Shown here: piece by piece, positions 9,484-18,374 of the stretch
How positions within the stretch are numbered: the first letter of the stretch is position 1
Layout: every line of letters starts with the position of its first letter
Source of the DNA: a cyanobacterium endosymbiont of Rhopalodia gibberula
GTDB taxonomy: Bacteria; Cyanobacteriota; Cyanobacteriia; Cyanobacteriales; Microcystaceae
Assembly: GCF_003574135.1 (NCBI RefSeq)
Contig: NZ_AP018341.1
Location: forward strand, 62,001 to 126,000
DNA: 64,000 nucleotides
Direction of reading: 5' to 3'
Notes under the pieces: generated by a model
What the model was told of the DNA's origin: nothing
Databases searched by the model: none
Seen by the model: only the letters and a program-made list of their open reading frames with translations
Program-made: the position numbers and the translations under genes

Positions 9484-11250
9484 ATGAAAAAGTTATTATT
9501 CCTCGGTTTATTTATTATCGGGCTTTGGATAGCCTTACATAACTTCAAAGGACTAGCAAATCAAGGCGAATTTGATTCGATAGTCATTAATTTCCGTGAA
9601 GATGTCCCTACCTCAGTTATCAGTAAACAATTAGGAGTGATTACTAAACAATATGGAAAGACTGTTAGTCTCAACAGTATTTTTTCTGCTGATGAACACA
9701 TCTACACTGTGTCAGGGGATAAAACGTTCCTTAACCTTATAAAACAGTCTTCTATCAAAAAATATATTGAATACTCCGAACCCAATTATATTTATAATGC
9801 TTTAGAAGTACCCAACGATCCCGACTATAGCAAGCAATGGAACTTGCATAGTATTCATGTTGAAAAAGCTTGGGAAAATAGCAAAGGGGAAGGAATAACT
9901 GTTGCCGTCATTGACACAGGTGTTAGTAGAATCCCTGATTTACGACAGACAGAATTTGTTGAAGGTTACGATTTCGTTAACGATCACACCGATGCTTCTG
10001 ATGATAATGGTCATGGAACTCATATTGCCGGAACCATCGCCCAATCGACAAACAATAAGTATGGAGTAGCTGGTATTGCCTACCATGCCAAAATTATGCC
10101 TCTCAAGGTTCTCGCTGATGAAGGTGGAGGAACTGTTGCCGATATTGCTGAAGCCATTCGTTTTGCTGCTGATCATAATGCCGATGTGATTAATTTAAGT
10201 CTTGGGGGAGGTGGTGAAAGTCAAATTATGAAAGATGCTATTGACTATGCTTACTTAAAAGATGTTGTTATTATTGCTGCCGCGGGAAATTCCAATCAAA
10301 ATGCCGCTTCCTATCCTGCTCGTTATCCTAAAGTGATTAGTGTCTCTGCTTTAAATGCGGCCGGTCAAAAGACAACCTATTCTAATTATGGAGCTGGAAT
10401 TGATATTTCTGCCCCTGGCGGTAGTGAAGAAGGGAAAATTATTCAAGAAACGATTGACCCTCAGACAGGAGAATCGATTTTTGTCGGGTTCCAGGGGACG
10501 AGTATGGCCGCTCCTCACGTCGCGGGCGTAGCGGCTTTAATTAAGGCTTCTGGTATTAAAGAACCATCCAAGGTATTAGCTATCCTTAAACAGTCCTCTC
10601 GTAATGTTCAAGAAGATCCTTTTAACCACTATGGGGCAGGACAATTAGATGCAGGGGAAGCAGTTACCTTAGCTTTCAAGGGTCAAATTACCTTCCGTGA
10701 CTTTTTTCGATGGATGCGCGATAACGGACATCTTGACCCTCGTTTTTGGATTGATGACGGTGTAGTGGTGTTAGTTCCTAAATTATTAATGCTTGTAGGG
10801 TCTTATTTGTTGGCTTGGTTCCTAAAGGTCTATTTTCCTTTTACCTGGACTGTCCCTCTGAATTTAGGGTTGATTTTAGGAAGTTCAGGATTGTTTTTCC
10901 TCCAAGGAATCTACATTTTTGATTTACCTCAATGGCCATTCCGAGTTATGGGGAGTTCTATTCCAGAATTGGCTAATTCTATTCGGGGAACTTCTTTGCT
11001 AAATCCCTTTTTAGCTAGTATTTTAGTTCCTTTTACTTTGATAGTTTTGTTATTAAGTTATGAACCAGGAAAATTATTTGCGTCGGGAATTTCTTTAGGA
11101 GTAGCTTCCTGTTTAACAGTTCATGCTTTCATGAATACTGCAGTATTGGGAATGCCTTCAGTGGATATTTCTAGAATTTTTTTAGGAGTTAATGCCATCT
11201 TGTGTTTTGGCTTAATTTGGTTAACAATTAAAAAAAATAAAGCTGTATAA
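9484..11250 (+). CDS. Membrane-anchored subtilisin-like (S8) serine protease
   Basis: This is an S8 peptidase with an export signal (hydrophobic LLFLGLFIIGLWIAL at the start), an inhibitor-type propeptide region, and the complete triad: Asp in AVIDTG (~144), His in NGHGTHIAG (~177) and Ser in GTSMAAPH (~340). The oxyanion Asn is in AAAGNS (~269). After the catalytic domain comes a ~170-residue C-terminal region with four to five hydrophobic helices, so the enzyme is probably held in the membrane with its active site outside. The frame is also open from a TTG at 9472, but ATG AAA AAG at 9484 gives a normal signal peptide. Substrate unknown. Similar proteases with a membrane tail are, to my knowledge, typical of cyanobacteria. 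Confidence 0.9.
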   Translation: MKKLLFLGLFIIGLWIALHNFKGLANQGEFDSIVINFREDVPTSVISKQLGVITKQYGKTVSLNSIFSADEHIYTVSGDKTFLNLIKQSSIKKYIEYSEPNYIYNALEVPNDPDYSKQWNLHSIHVEKAWENSKGEGITVAVIDTGVSRIPDLRQTEFVEGYDFVNDHTDASDDNGHGTHIAGTIAQSTNNKYGVAGIAYHAKIMPLKVLADEGGGTVADIAEAIRFAADHNADVINLSLGGGGESQIMKDAIDYAYLKDVVIIAAAGNSNQNAASYPARYPKVISVSALNAAGQKTTYSNYGAGIDISAPGGSEEGKIIQETIDPQTGESIFVGFQGTSMAAPHVAGVAALIKASGIKEPSKVLAILKQSSRNVQEDPFNHYGAGQLDAGEAVTLAFKGQITFRDFFRWMRDNGHLDPRFWIDDGVVVLVPKLLMLVGSYLLAWFLKVYFPFTWTVPLNLGLILGSSGLFFLQGIYIFDLPQWPFRVMGSSIPELANSIRGTSLLNPFLASILVPFTLIVLLLSYEPGKLFASGISLGVASCLTVHAFMNTAVLGMPSVDISRIFLGVNAILCFGLIWLTIKKNKAV

Positions 11251-12403
11251 TTACAGCATAAAAAAGCTAAAAAATGATTGCTAAAATCTATTTTTTTTCT
11301 AAAATTTATTTATTTTTTAGATTGTAGCCGGTTAATCATGTAGAACTTACTCTTGTAATGCCAAGTTAAAAAACTTAGGAAGTTGTAATTAACAGAGTTT
11401 TTAAATTCATAGATTTTTATTATTAATTAACTTTAATTTATTATTAATCCCTGCTACTATTTTTCTAGTTATTCCTTGATTAAAATTGGCAATTTTTTCC
11501 AGAAAAAATACCTAATTATTTCGAAGCTTTCTACTATAATTAATAAATCTTTCTACGCCAATTAGCTAATTTCAATAGTCCTCATGCCCAGCCTGTTTTT
11601 TTATCAAAGATTTTCTAAATTCTTCTTTTGAAGAGTGTACCTTTGAAAGAACTGGTAATTTTTAAAAAATTTTAGTTAAATTTCAACTTTTTGTTTCTGT
11701 TTAAATCTTCTAAATTCTTAATAAAAATATATTGTTCCTTATTTAACTAAGACGGTTTTTTCTTTTTATAAAAATTTTTAGATCCTTTAACTTCTCATTT
11801 AAAAGTTTTACTTTTGAGTGTTAGGTTATTTCAATATATACAATCTATCTGCTACTATTTAAACTTGCGATATTAACTTATTTACAAAATAATTATAGAG
11901 TTTTATCAAAATTAATATTTTTTTAATTTTGATAGAAATATTATAATAAACTTATTGTTGTCTAATCACAAAAACTTTAATATATAAGTTTCTTAATCTG
12001 TATTTTGCGATGTAAATCTTTGAGCCTTATTTTTATTTATTGTTCATTCATTCCATTCTTTCTAGCTACATTTTTATATATGATTATTTAAGATTTATTC
12101 ATTAATTTTTATCTTAATTCTTTCAGTCTATACTCTTTTTTGAACTTAATCCTTCTGCAAACTTATTTCCATATTGATTGGATCTCGTTTAACGATAGTC
12201 TGTCTTAAAATAGACATTAGCTTTCTCTATCTAAGAGAAATTTTCAACAGTTAATTTACTGTTCTGATTAAGTTTTTTAGTAGCTAAACTATAATAAATA
12301 TAAGTTACCAAGAAAGAACATAATCAGCCCCTTCGAACAGTAAAATTTTTTTATTTTCTCAACCTAGGAAAAAAACAGAAAATAAATAGATATTTTTTCC
12401 TAC
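11251..12403. other. 1.15-kb AT-rich spacer between convergent genes
   Basis: No gene is visible. There is a hairpin with 12-bp arms TATCAAAATTAA (11904-11915/11923-11934) and, against the FIST gene stop, a terminator hairpin at 12365-12402. The remainder is decayed sequence with no recognisable protein segment. Confidence 0.7.
12365..12402 (-). terminator. Terminator of the FIST gene
   Basis: The arms TAGGAAAAAA (12365-12374) and its reverse complement (12393-12402) form a 10-bp stem starting 2 nt after the minus-strand stop codon. It contains runs of T on the transcript strand. Confidence 0.5.
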
Positions 12404-13663
12404 TTAATTTGGTTGACAAAAAAGTGCAAAAACAGAAGTATAACCATGTAAAAAAGTTTGTCCCCCTACTGGTCCAATTTCTCCGTTACAGAAAAATCCT
12501 CCCAAAGGTAATTGGGGCAAATAATGATGGAACAGTCCTGAATCAAAATTCGGCTGATTATAAAGAGCCTCTCCACGCCCTAAACATGAAAACATTAACG
12601 CTCCCTGAACCTTTTTATCTAGTTCACCAGCAGTGACATAAGTCCTGAGAAGAAGTTCCAAATCATCTGCCGAAGTTTTAGCGTCGCGCAGATGAAATTG
12701 AACCCGTTGACCTGGACGAACGCGATTGCCAATAGCAATCGCCCCTACTCGCGGATCAACTCCAACCAAATTACGAATCAAAAAATCTCCAGGTTGCAAA
12801 TTGTATTTAAATTCATCGCTGACAACCCCAATAAACAGGGAATGTTCTGCTAATTGACGATCGTCTTTATTCAACGTTTTAATCAACTCTCTAAGAGATT
12901 CTAAAGGAGAACTATTAACTATGGGTTGAGTCATATTTTCCAGTTTTCCTAACTGTAAAATAACATTGCGTCCCCCTTGCGTAATTTGGTAGGGCTGGCC
13001 AATAGGACGACACCCTTGAGCAACAATAGATTCAACTATAATATTTCCATTCAAGGCTATTCCTACAGTCCCCTGATTACATAGCCTAAGTTCTGAAGGT
13101 TCTGAAGTATAGTAAAATAGAGTACTTTGAACATTCATAATCCCTGTACTCGCTAATCCCCCGATTTTTACCGAATCTGGGTAAGCAAAATCAAGTCCAG
13201 CTAATAAATCATTAATTCCTGGGAAAAAGGGATCAGACAAAAGAATAAAATGGGGGTGTTGTTGAGGAGGAACACCTACCAGTTGACTCCAAGCATCGGG
13301 GGAACTATCGGGATTGGGTAGATTTTCAGGAGTAAGATAGAAGGGTTGAACATCGACTTCTGGTAGGCTAGCAACAGTAAGACTTAGAACAGGTCCACTC
13401 TCGACTTCGATAATTTGGGTAGAATTTTCCATGCCAATTGCCCCTCCCCCACTACAGCCAATAAGAATGGGTAAAGATAACTTTTCTAGAATCAGAGGAA
13501 TTAATCTAGAGTAATCGCTGGCATAGGCTGAAGAAATGAACAAGATACCCAAATCAGGGGACTGAGGTAAAGATTTTTTAACTCCGTCTACAACTTCTAT
13601 TACTGCCCCTTCTAGTGATGGACGGATAGATAAAGCATTAACCCACTGCATCTGATTGACCAT
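12404..13663 (-). CDS. FIST-domain sensory protein
   Basis: The 419-residue protein has the two-part FIST architecture: FIST_N over about residues 25-225 (ending near STLFYYTSEPSELRLCNQGTVG) and FIST_C over about 230-400. Typical segments are LFISSAYASDY, GCSGGGAIG near residue 70 and FFCNGEIGPVGGQTFLHGYTS at the C-terminus. FIST domains are predicted small-ligand sensors found alone or fused to kinases and chemoreceptors. Here there is no output domain, so it would act through a partner. No partner gene is adjacent; CP12 is divergent upstream. I am sure of the family, and the ligand is unknown. Confidence 0.85.
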   Translation of the reverse strand: MVNQMQWVNALSIRPSLEGAVIEVVDGVKKSLPQSPDLGILFISSAYASDYSRLIPLILEKLSLPILIGCSGGGAIGMENSTQIIEVESGPVLSLTVASLPEVDVQPFYLTPENLPNPDSSPDAWSQLVGVPPQQHPHFILLSDPFFPGINDLLAGLDFAYPDSVKIGGLASTGIMNVQSTLFYYTSEPSELRLCNQGTVGIALNGNIIVESIVAQGCRPIGQPYQITQGGRNVILQLGKLENMTQPIVNSSPLESLRELIKTLNKDDRQLAEHSLFIGVVSDEFKYNLQPGDFLIRNLVGVDPRVGAIAIGNRVRPGQRVQFHLRDAKTSADDLELLLRTYVTAGELDKKVQGALMFSCLGRGEALYNQPNFDSGLFHHYLPQLPLGGFFCNGEIGPVGGQTFLHGYTSVFALFCQPN

Positions 13664-13983
13664 AGAAAATTCACAAAATTACAAAACAACGAGTAATTAT
13701 AGAACAACAAAAAAAATTATTAGTTAATAAATATAGACGAGATAGAATCACTTCAATAATTATGTCTTAAGAAATCAAGTAGAGACGGAGAGACTTTGCG
13801 ATTCAGTCAATTCTTAAGATACACTCTTCCTGGGAGAAGATTTGGAACTAATCATAATATGAGTGGGTATGGAGAGAAGTTTTATATATACCATGACACG
13901 AGTCATGACACAGATAAATCCGTTAGGATAAACTGGAATCTCGATACCTATAAAATTAAAGTTAAGAAGATCAACGAGGAGTC
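13664..13983. other. Divergent control region between the FIST gene and cp12
   Basis: This 320-bp spacer serves two divergent genes. It contains the palindrome CATGAC-acga-GTCATG and an AT box (tttatatata, 13881-13890). An open frame runs across it into cp12 in another phase but looks like chance. Confidence 0.6.
13892..13907. promoter_or_regulatory. Operator-like palindrome upstream of cp12
   Basis: CATGAC (13892-13897) and GTCATG (13902-13907) form a perfect 6-bp dyad with a 4-nt spacer. ATGACAC is also directly repeated at 13893 and 13905. It lies about 77 bp before the cp12 start. A regulator cannot be named from sequence alone. Confidence 0.35.
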
Positions 13984-14208
13984 ATGGGTAACATCGAAAA
14001 TCAAATTGAACGAGAGAAACAAAACGCTAAAATCGTTTGCAGTATTGAAGGAGATAGCTCTGAGGATTGTGCTGCCGCTTGGGATGCCGTCGAAGAGTTG
14101 CAAGCAGAGGCCTCTCACCAAAGACAAAAACGACTTACCAAAACCCCTTTTGAGGCCTATTGTGATAATAATCCTGATGCGGTTGAATGTCGAGTTTATG
14201 AAGACTAG
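13984..14208 (+). CDS. cp12: CP12 Calvin-cycle regulatory protein
   Basis: This is a 74-residue intrinsically flexible protein that, in its oxidised state, ties GAPDH and phosphoribulokinase into an inactive complex. Both redox pairs are present: C19/C29 around the conserved EDCAAAWDAVEEL core and C60/C69 in the C-terminal YCDNNPDAVECRVYED loop, which enters the GAPDH active site. The ATG at 13984 is preceded by gaggag, a good ribosome-binding site. Codon pattern and GC content support this frame over the longer overlapping one. An intact CP12 suggests that GAPDH/PRK regulation is still under selection, or was until recently, even though the genome is heavily reduced. Confidence 0.95.
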   Translation: MGNIENQIEREKQNAKIVCSIEGDSSEDCAAAWDAVEELQAEASHQRQKRLTKTPFEAYCDNNPDAVECRVYED

Positions 14209-14265
14209 GGATTAAGACACCGACAAGTACTGTCTGTTACCTATTTATCGATATCATAACCTATC

Positions 14266-14299
14266 AGCAGTGACAATCTAACTGCAAATTATCACTGCT
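14266..14299 (+). terminator. Weak hairpin after cp12
   Basis: The arms AGCAGTGA (14266-14273) and its reverse complement (14292-14299) form an 8-bp stem with an 18-nt loop, 58 bp after the cp12 stop. There is no strong T-tract. It may attenuate read-through into the next gene. Confidence 0.35.
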
Positions 14300-14362
14300 A
14301 TTCTGGGTGTAGAAACATTCCTTTAAAAGGATTAAAGCGTTTTTTGAGGAACTTGAAACAAA

Positions 14363-14992
14363 ATGGAAGAACTATGGTTTCGGCCTTTAGTTTGGACTGA
14401 TTATCGATTAGCGATGTCATTCGCTGTTATAATCCCCACAATTTTGATTATCTGGTCTCTAGTTCGACAAGCAGAAGCCATTAGTCGTCTTCTTATTATT
14501 TATTGGCGAGTGGCTAGTTTATTAATGATCACGATCTATTTGTTGGTCCCAGCATGGGGGGTCGAAAATTCCGCTTTTGAAAATCTTTGTGGGCAAATTG
14601 GTTTTATCACGGCCTTGATTGCTCGTGTTCTTATTCCCATTGCTCTTTGGTTTTGGGTGGATCTCAACGACGAAATCAAGGATTTACCTCCGAGTTTTCT
14701 GAAGTTGATGGTTGTCTCCTGGCGTTGGGCAATGACAGTTTACTGTAGCTTAGGAGTAATCGCTAGTGTTCCTTTTTTGTCCTGTGCGTTTTCCCTAGAC
14801 TTACTTTCAAGTCCCTTCTGTCAAGTTTGGATTGAAGCTCCTTTGGGATATCGTTCTATTATTCATAGCGATGCTACTCAAGGATTTATCGGATTCTTAG
14901 GCTTGTTAGGATTGTCGGTCTATGTTCTTTATTTTGGTTATTTCCTTTTAATTAGACTTGGTAAGCAAGGACGTTTAGCCCTTGAACAGTAA
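14363..14992 (+). CDS. DUF3177-like integral membrane protein
   Basis: This is a 209-residue hydrophobic protein with about five predicted membrane helices (for example AMSFAVIIPTILIIWSLV at ~19-36 and GFIGFLGLLGLSVYVLYFGY near the C-terminus). From memory it belongs to the cyanobacterial family DUF3177, whose members begin with a similar LWFRPLVWTDYRLA segment; its function is not known. It lies 154 bp after cp12 on the same strand, though a hairpin separates them. A hairpin with a 13-bp stem follows at 15021-15059. I have not verified the family name by search. Confidence 0.7.
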   Translation: MEELWFRPLVWTDYRLAMSFAVIIPTILIIWSLVRQAEAISRLLIIYWRVASLLMITIYLLVPAWGVENSAFENLCGQIGFITALIARVLIPIALWFWVDLNDEIKDLPPSFLKLMVVSWRWAMTVYCSLGVIASVPFLSCAFSLDLLSSPFCQVWIEAPLGYRSIIHSDATQGFIGFLGLLGLSVYVLYFGYFLLIRLGKQGRLALEQ

Positions 14993-15742
14993 AATAAGGT
15001 GAAAGTGGTACAAATTTAGAATAGAAAATTCAGAAACAATAGTCACCTGAACTTTCTATTAAAAATAATAATAAACTTAAACCTTTATTTTTTATTCTAA
15101 ATAGTATTTTTTTTCTATTTTTAGATAAATGAACTTATACCCTCCAAAGTCAACAAAAAGTCATGCTAGTAGACAATAGAGAATTAAAAAAACTACGATT
15201 TTAATGATAATTTTTAGAAATTTTTCTAGCTCTTTGATAAGAACAACATAGTTCGAAGTTGGAGTTACTCTAATTTCAAAATTCGCTATTATTATTGCCA
15301 TTGATTATTTATTTAATCCTTACATACTAAAACAGTACTCAGTGTTTATAACAAGGATTCACTTAGAAACAAATAGAAAATTTTAGGGGCAATAGCAATT
15401 CAATTATTAATAAATTTCGGTGATACTCCCTCAGACAAATTGTGCAAGCTTACAGCACGAGTTTCCCTGTTTCATAATTAAGATATTACCGTATCATCGG
15501 TCTTTTCTAAATAGCAAAATTTGCTATTTAGAAAAGACCGATGATATACTCTCGAAGTCAATACCACAAACTATCTATCAGCTAAAATATATCGTTTTTT
15601 AACCAAATATTTTTCCAGAAATCTATTAGACTTGTTCTAAAATATAGTTTTTTTAGCTTCGTCGTTTAACCTTGACTTTATTTTTATACCAATACATCTA
15701 CATCTAACATTGTGAGTACTACTGCAACGTTCAATAACGCAC
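14993..15742. other. 750-bp spacer with two hairpins
   Basis: It holds a terminator-like hairpin after the DUF3177 gene (arms ATAGAAAATTCAG at 15021-15033 and its near complement at 15047-15059) and the 55-nt palindrome at 15492-15546. I see no gene. Confidence 0.7.
15492..15546. repeat. 55-nt perfect palindrome, 27-bp arms with one central base
   Basis: The arm 15492-15518 (TATCATCGGTCTTTTCTAAA...) is the exact reverse complement of 15520-15546, leaving only A15519 between. It is the longest and most symmetrical repeat in the window. It sits about 200 bp beyond the 3' end of the arsR-type gene and 500 bp after the DUF3177 gene, so it could be a shared two-way terminator, but T-tracts are lacking. 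Confidence 0.85.
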
Positions 15743-16150
15743 CTAGAATGATTGTTGAAAGACTTTTAGGGACTCTAGATGTTGATTTTTTTGTTGTAAT
15801 TGGGTGGCGATTGAGTTGCAAACTAAATCACATAAAGAAAAAACTAAAGGGTTGGCGATTGCATAAACTACATTAACCCCCTGTTGGGTTCGCGTTACGA
15901 TTCCTGCTTGGGTGAGAAGTTTTAGGTGTTTAGATACATTTGCTTGTCCTAAACCCGTAATTTCAATAATCTCAGAGACATTTTTTTCCCCTCTTTTAAG
16001 AGTGCAGACGATCTGTAATCGACTGACTTCAGATAAAACTTTAAAAAAATCCGCAATCATACCCAAAACAGCTGGAGATAAGTTGAAGGTCTCAGAGTCT
16101 ACCGATAATGCTATCTCTATTACTGATCGTGAGTTAGAGCTTTGAACCAT
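15743..16150 (-). CDS. ArsR-family winged-helix repressor
   Basis: The 135-residue protein has an ArsR/SmtB-type winged helix at about residues 30-110: FKVLSEVSRLQIVCTLKRGEKNVSEI, then the recognition helix region LGQANVSKHLKLLTQAGIV, then the wing VTRTQQGVNVVYAI. ArsR proteins release DNA on binding metals or on redox change. The classic metal-binding ELCVCDL motif is not present. Cysteines occur at ~47 (IVCTL) and in SLCDLVC near ~105-110, so a thiol-based signal is possible. It stands alone: a pentapeptide-repeat pseudogene lies across the divergent spacer and may be its lost target. Family sure, effector unknown. Confidence 0.88.
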   Translation of the reverse strand: MVQSSNSRSVIEIALSVDSETFNLSPAVLGMIADFFKVLSEVSRLQIVCTLKRGEKNVSEIIEITGLGQANVSKHLKLLTQAGIVTRTQQGVNVVYAIANPLVFSLCDLVCNSIATQLQQKNQHLESLKVFQQSF

Positions 16151-16304
16151 ATTGCTATAAAGTCTACTAGTTTAATAGTTATATTGATTTTTTGTAGTAT
16201 AGCTTGATTTACAGCTAATTTGCCATATTACTAAATAGTAGTAGATTAAGGTGAGCGTCAAGATAGGAGGATAAAAACTTAAAGTATTGTGGAGTAAATC
16301 TTCT

Positions 16305-16955
16305 ATGGAAATAGTTGGTACAGGAGGATAATAAGAAAGATTATTAGAATTAACAAAACAAACAGAAAATCATTTTAGATAATTCTTTTTAAAAAAACTG
16401 TAAAAAATAGATTCAATTAATATTGATTTTATGGGATTCAATTTAAGTAAAGCTACTTTAAAATAATTAGATCTGAATGAAGTAATTTTGTGGAAAAATA
16501 ATTTAATAAAAAGTAATTTATATTCTGTAAATTTACGGGATTATAATCTTACTGGAGGTTAATTAAAACCGATTAAACCGCGGCTTAATTTATGCAGAGT
16601 AAATTTATATAGAGCTGACTTAATCAGTTTAGAATTAACTAATAGTAATTTATTTATACTGATTTATATCTAAATTTTAAATAATAAACTAATTTTATAA
16701 AAACAGATTTAGGCTGTGCATATTTATGTTATACAAGCCTTGACTTCTCTTTAGATTATAAAGAATAATTTAGTAGGTTTTAAATTGTGTCGAGTGAAAC
16801 TAAGTTAAAAAAACTATCGTTGTTATTTTCAAATTTAACTGAAGTTAATCTAAGAAATGCAAATTTAAGCTACGTAACTTTAATTAAAGTTAACAGATTT
16901 AACAAGAGCTAATTTACAAGAAACGATTTCATCTAAAATAAATGCGAGTAGACGG
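16305..16955 (+). pseudogene. Pentapeptide-repeat protein, decayed
   Basis: Reading the plus strand across frames gives a series of A(D/N)LXX-type pentapeptides broken by stops and frameshifts: NLSKATLK, stop, LDLNEVIL; SNLYSVNLRDYNLTGG; NLCRVNLYRADLISLELTNSNLF; and NLTEVNLRNANLSYVTLIKVN. The regular five-residue spacing of leucines is the hallmark of the right-handed beta-helix pentapeptide-repeat family common in cyanobacteria. An ATG at 16305 may be the old start, but stops follow within nine codons. The boundaries are approximate. It is followed by a perfect hairpin (16975-17023) that may have been its terminator. Confidence 0.75.
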
Positions 16956-16974
16956 TTATGCTGAGCAGAATAGT

Positions 16975-17023
16975 TTTAAACAAAAATCCATTGATGATCT
17001 ATATCAATGGATTTTTGTTTAAA
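16975..17023 (+). terminator. Hairpin with perfect 21-bp stem after the pentapeptide pseudogene
   Basis: The arms 16975-16995 and 17003-17023 are exact reverse complements around gatctat. The stem contains CAAAAATCCATTGAT. It sits between the dead gene and the next plus-strand operon. The T-rich right arm ends in TTTTTGTTT, so it may terminate transcription. Confidence 0.6.
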
Positions 17024-17075
17024 AAAATATCCGTTATGGTAGAGTAATGAAACCATCCATGCGAATTTAATAGCA

Positions 17076-17255
17076 ATGACAACCCATTTTATTACTGCTG
17101 AAGTAAGCCTTCAAGAAAATCCCTTAAGATTACAAAAAAAGATTGAAGCTGAACTTAAAAAACAAGGAGAACCTCTTCGGTGGGCGATCACAGAAGTAAA
17201 CACTAAAAAACAAACTGTTTATATAGAGGGAATTATTACAAATAGCAATAAGTAA
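17076..17255 (+). CDS. 59-residue conserved-looking small protein, function unknown
   Basis: The ATG at 17076 opens a 59-residue frame starting MTTHFITAEVSLQENP and ending in TVYIEGIITNSNK with TAA. It ends 11 bp before the DUF3326 gene on the same strand, its codons are GC-richer than the upstream spacer, and the peptide (charged helix QKKIEAELKKQGEPLRWAI followed by beta-like VYIEGII) looks like a folded small domain. I do not recognise a named family. The tight spacing suggests cotranslation with the DUF3326 protein. Confidence 0.7.
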   Translation: MTTHFITAEVSLQENPLRLQKKIEAELKKQGEPLRWAITEVNTKKQTVYIEGIITNSNK

Positions 17256-17266
17256 AATTTACTATA

Positions 17267-18358
17267 GTGGTTCATCTTCCTTACACCGTCGTTTTAATTG
17301 TTCCCACCGGAATTGGAGCTGCTATTGGAGGTTATGCGGGAGATGCCCTTCCTGTTGCCCGTGCCATTTCCCAAGTGTGTGACTGCTTGATCACACACCC
17401 CAATGTTCTTAATGGAGCACAACTCTACTGGAATCTTCCCAACACCTTTTACGTTGAAGGATATGGACTTGATCGCTTTGCTCGAGGAGATTGGGGACTG
17501 CACCCAGTTCATCAAAATCGAATTGGTTTAATTTTAGACCAAGGCATCGAACCAGAATTACAAACACGTCATTTACAAGTTGTTGATGCTACGAGAACCA
17601 CTCTAGGACTAGACATAACCGATTATATCCTTACCGATACTCCTCTAAACATTGAACTACGTATCGCTCCCTCTGGAACGAGTTGGGGAACTATTAGCAA
17701 CCCAGATAGTTTACTCAGAGCAGCAGAGACATTGATCACCCAAGCTAAAGTCCAGGCAATTGCAGTTGTTGTCCGTTTTCCCGATGATATTGACAGTCTA
17801 ACTCTAGATAACTACCGTCATGGTCGAGGAGTTGATCCCTTAGCGGGAGCAGAAGCAGTTATTTCCCACCTGATTGTCCGTCAATTTGGTATTCCCGCTG
17901 CTCATGCTCCCGCTTTAATGCCTTTACCCCTTGAGCCAAATCTTTCCCCCCGTGCCGCAGCTGAAGAACTTGGCTATACTTTTTTACCTTGCGTTTTAGT
18001 GGGGTTGAGTCGCGCACCTCAATTTGTTTACATAGGGAAAGTAGATTTTAATTCAACACTTGTAAATCCTGTAATTTGGAAAAATCAAGTCGATGCAGTG
18101 ATTGTTCCGGAGACTGCTTGTGGAGGGAGTGCTATCCTTAGTTTCAGCCAGTGCAACACCCGTACCCGTATTATTACAGTTGCAGAAAATCAAACCAAAT
18201 TACAAGTTACCCCAGACTCCCTCGGAATTCAGGCGATTAAGGTAAACTCTTATTTAGAGGCTTTAGGTGTTTTAGTCGCTCATCGTGCTGGAATCAGTGT
18301 TAGTGTCTTGCATCCTACTGTCTCATCCCTTAATTGTTTCTCTAAAACTCGTGACTAA
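17267..18358 (+). CDS. DUF3326 domain protein
   Basis: The 363-residue soluble protein fits the cyanobacterial/plastid family DUF3326. Typical parts are the N-terminal VVLIVPTGIGAAIGGYAGDA, the internal HGRGVDPLAGAEAVISHL and the ETACGGSAILSF segment near residue ~290. Biochemical function is unknown. The start is GTG at 17267, 11 bp after the small upstream ORF. It ends 16 bp before the CPBP protease gene, forming a compact four-gene plus-strand run. Retention of this run in a shrinking genome suggests an important role. Confidence 0.85.
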   Translation: MVHLPYTVVLIVPTGIGAAIGGYAGDALPVARAISQVCDCLITHPNVLNGAQLYWNLPNTFYVEGYGLDRFARGDWGLHPVHQNRIGLILDQGIEPELQTRHLQVVDATRTTLGLDITDYILTDTPLNIELRIAPSGTSWGTISNPDSLLRAAETLITQAKVQAIAVVVRFPDDIDSLTLDNYRHGRGVDPLAGAEAVISHLIVRQFGIPAAHAPALMPLPLEPNLSPRAAAEELGYTFLPCVLVGLSRAPQFVYIGKVDFNSTLVNPVIWKNQVDAVIVPETACGGSAILSFSQCNTRTRIITVAENQTKLQVTPDSLGIQAIKVNSYLEALGVLVAHRAGISVSVLHPTVSSLNCFSKTRD

Positions 18359-18374
18359 TCCTAAATCGTCTGAC

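Noticed and set aside
13796-14215. 139-codon plus-strand frame overlapping cp12
   Set aside because: It lies in a different phase from CP12, which is unmistakable. The peptide has no family likeness and its start is far from any ribosome-binding site.
15420-15602. 60-codon plus-strand frame
   Set aside because: It is read through the 55-nt palindrome; the peptide reflects the inverted repeat, not a protein.
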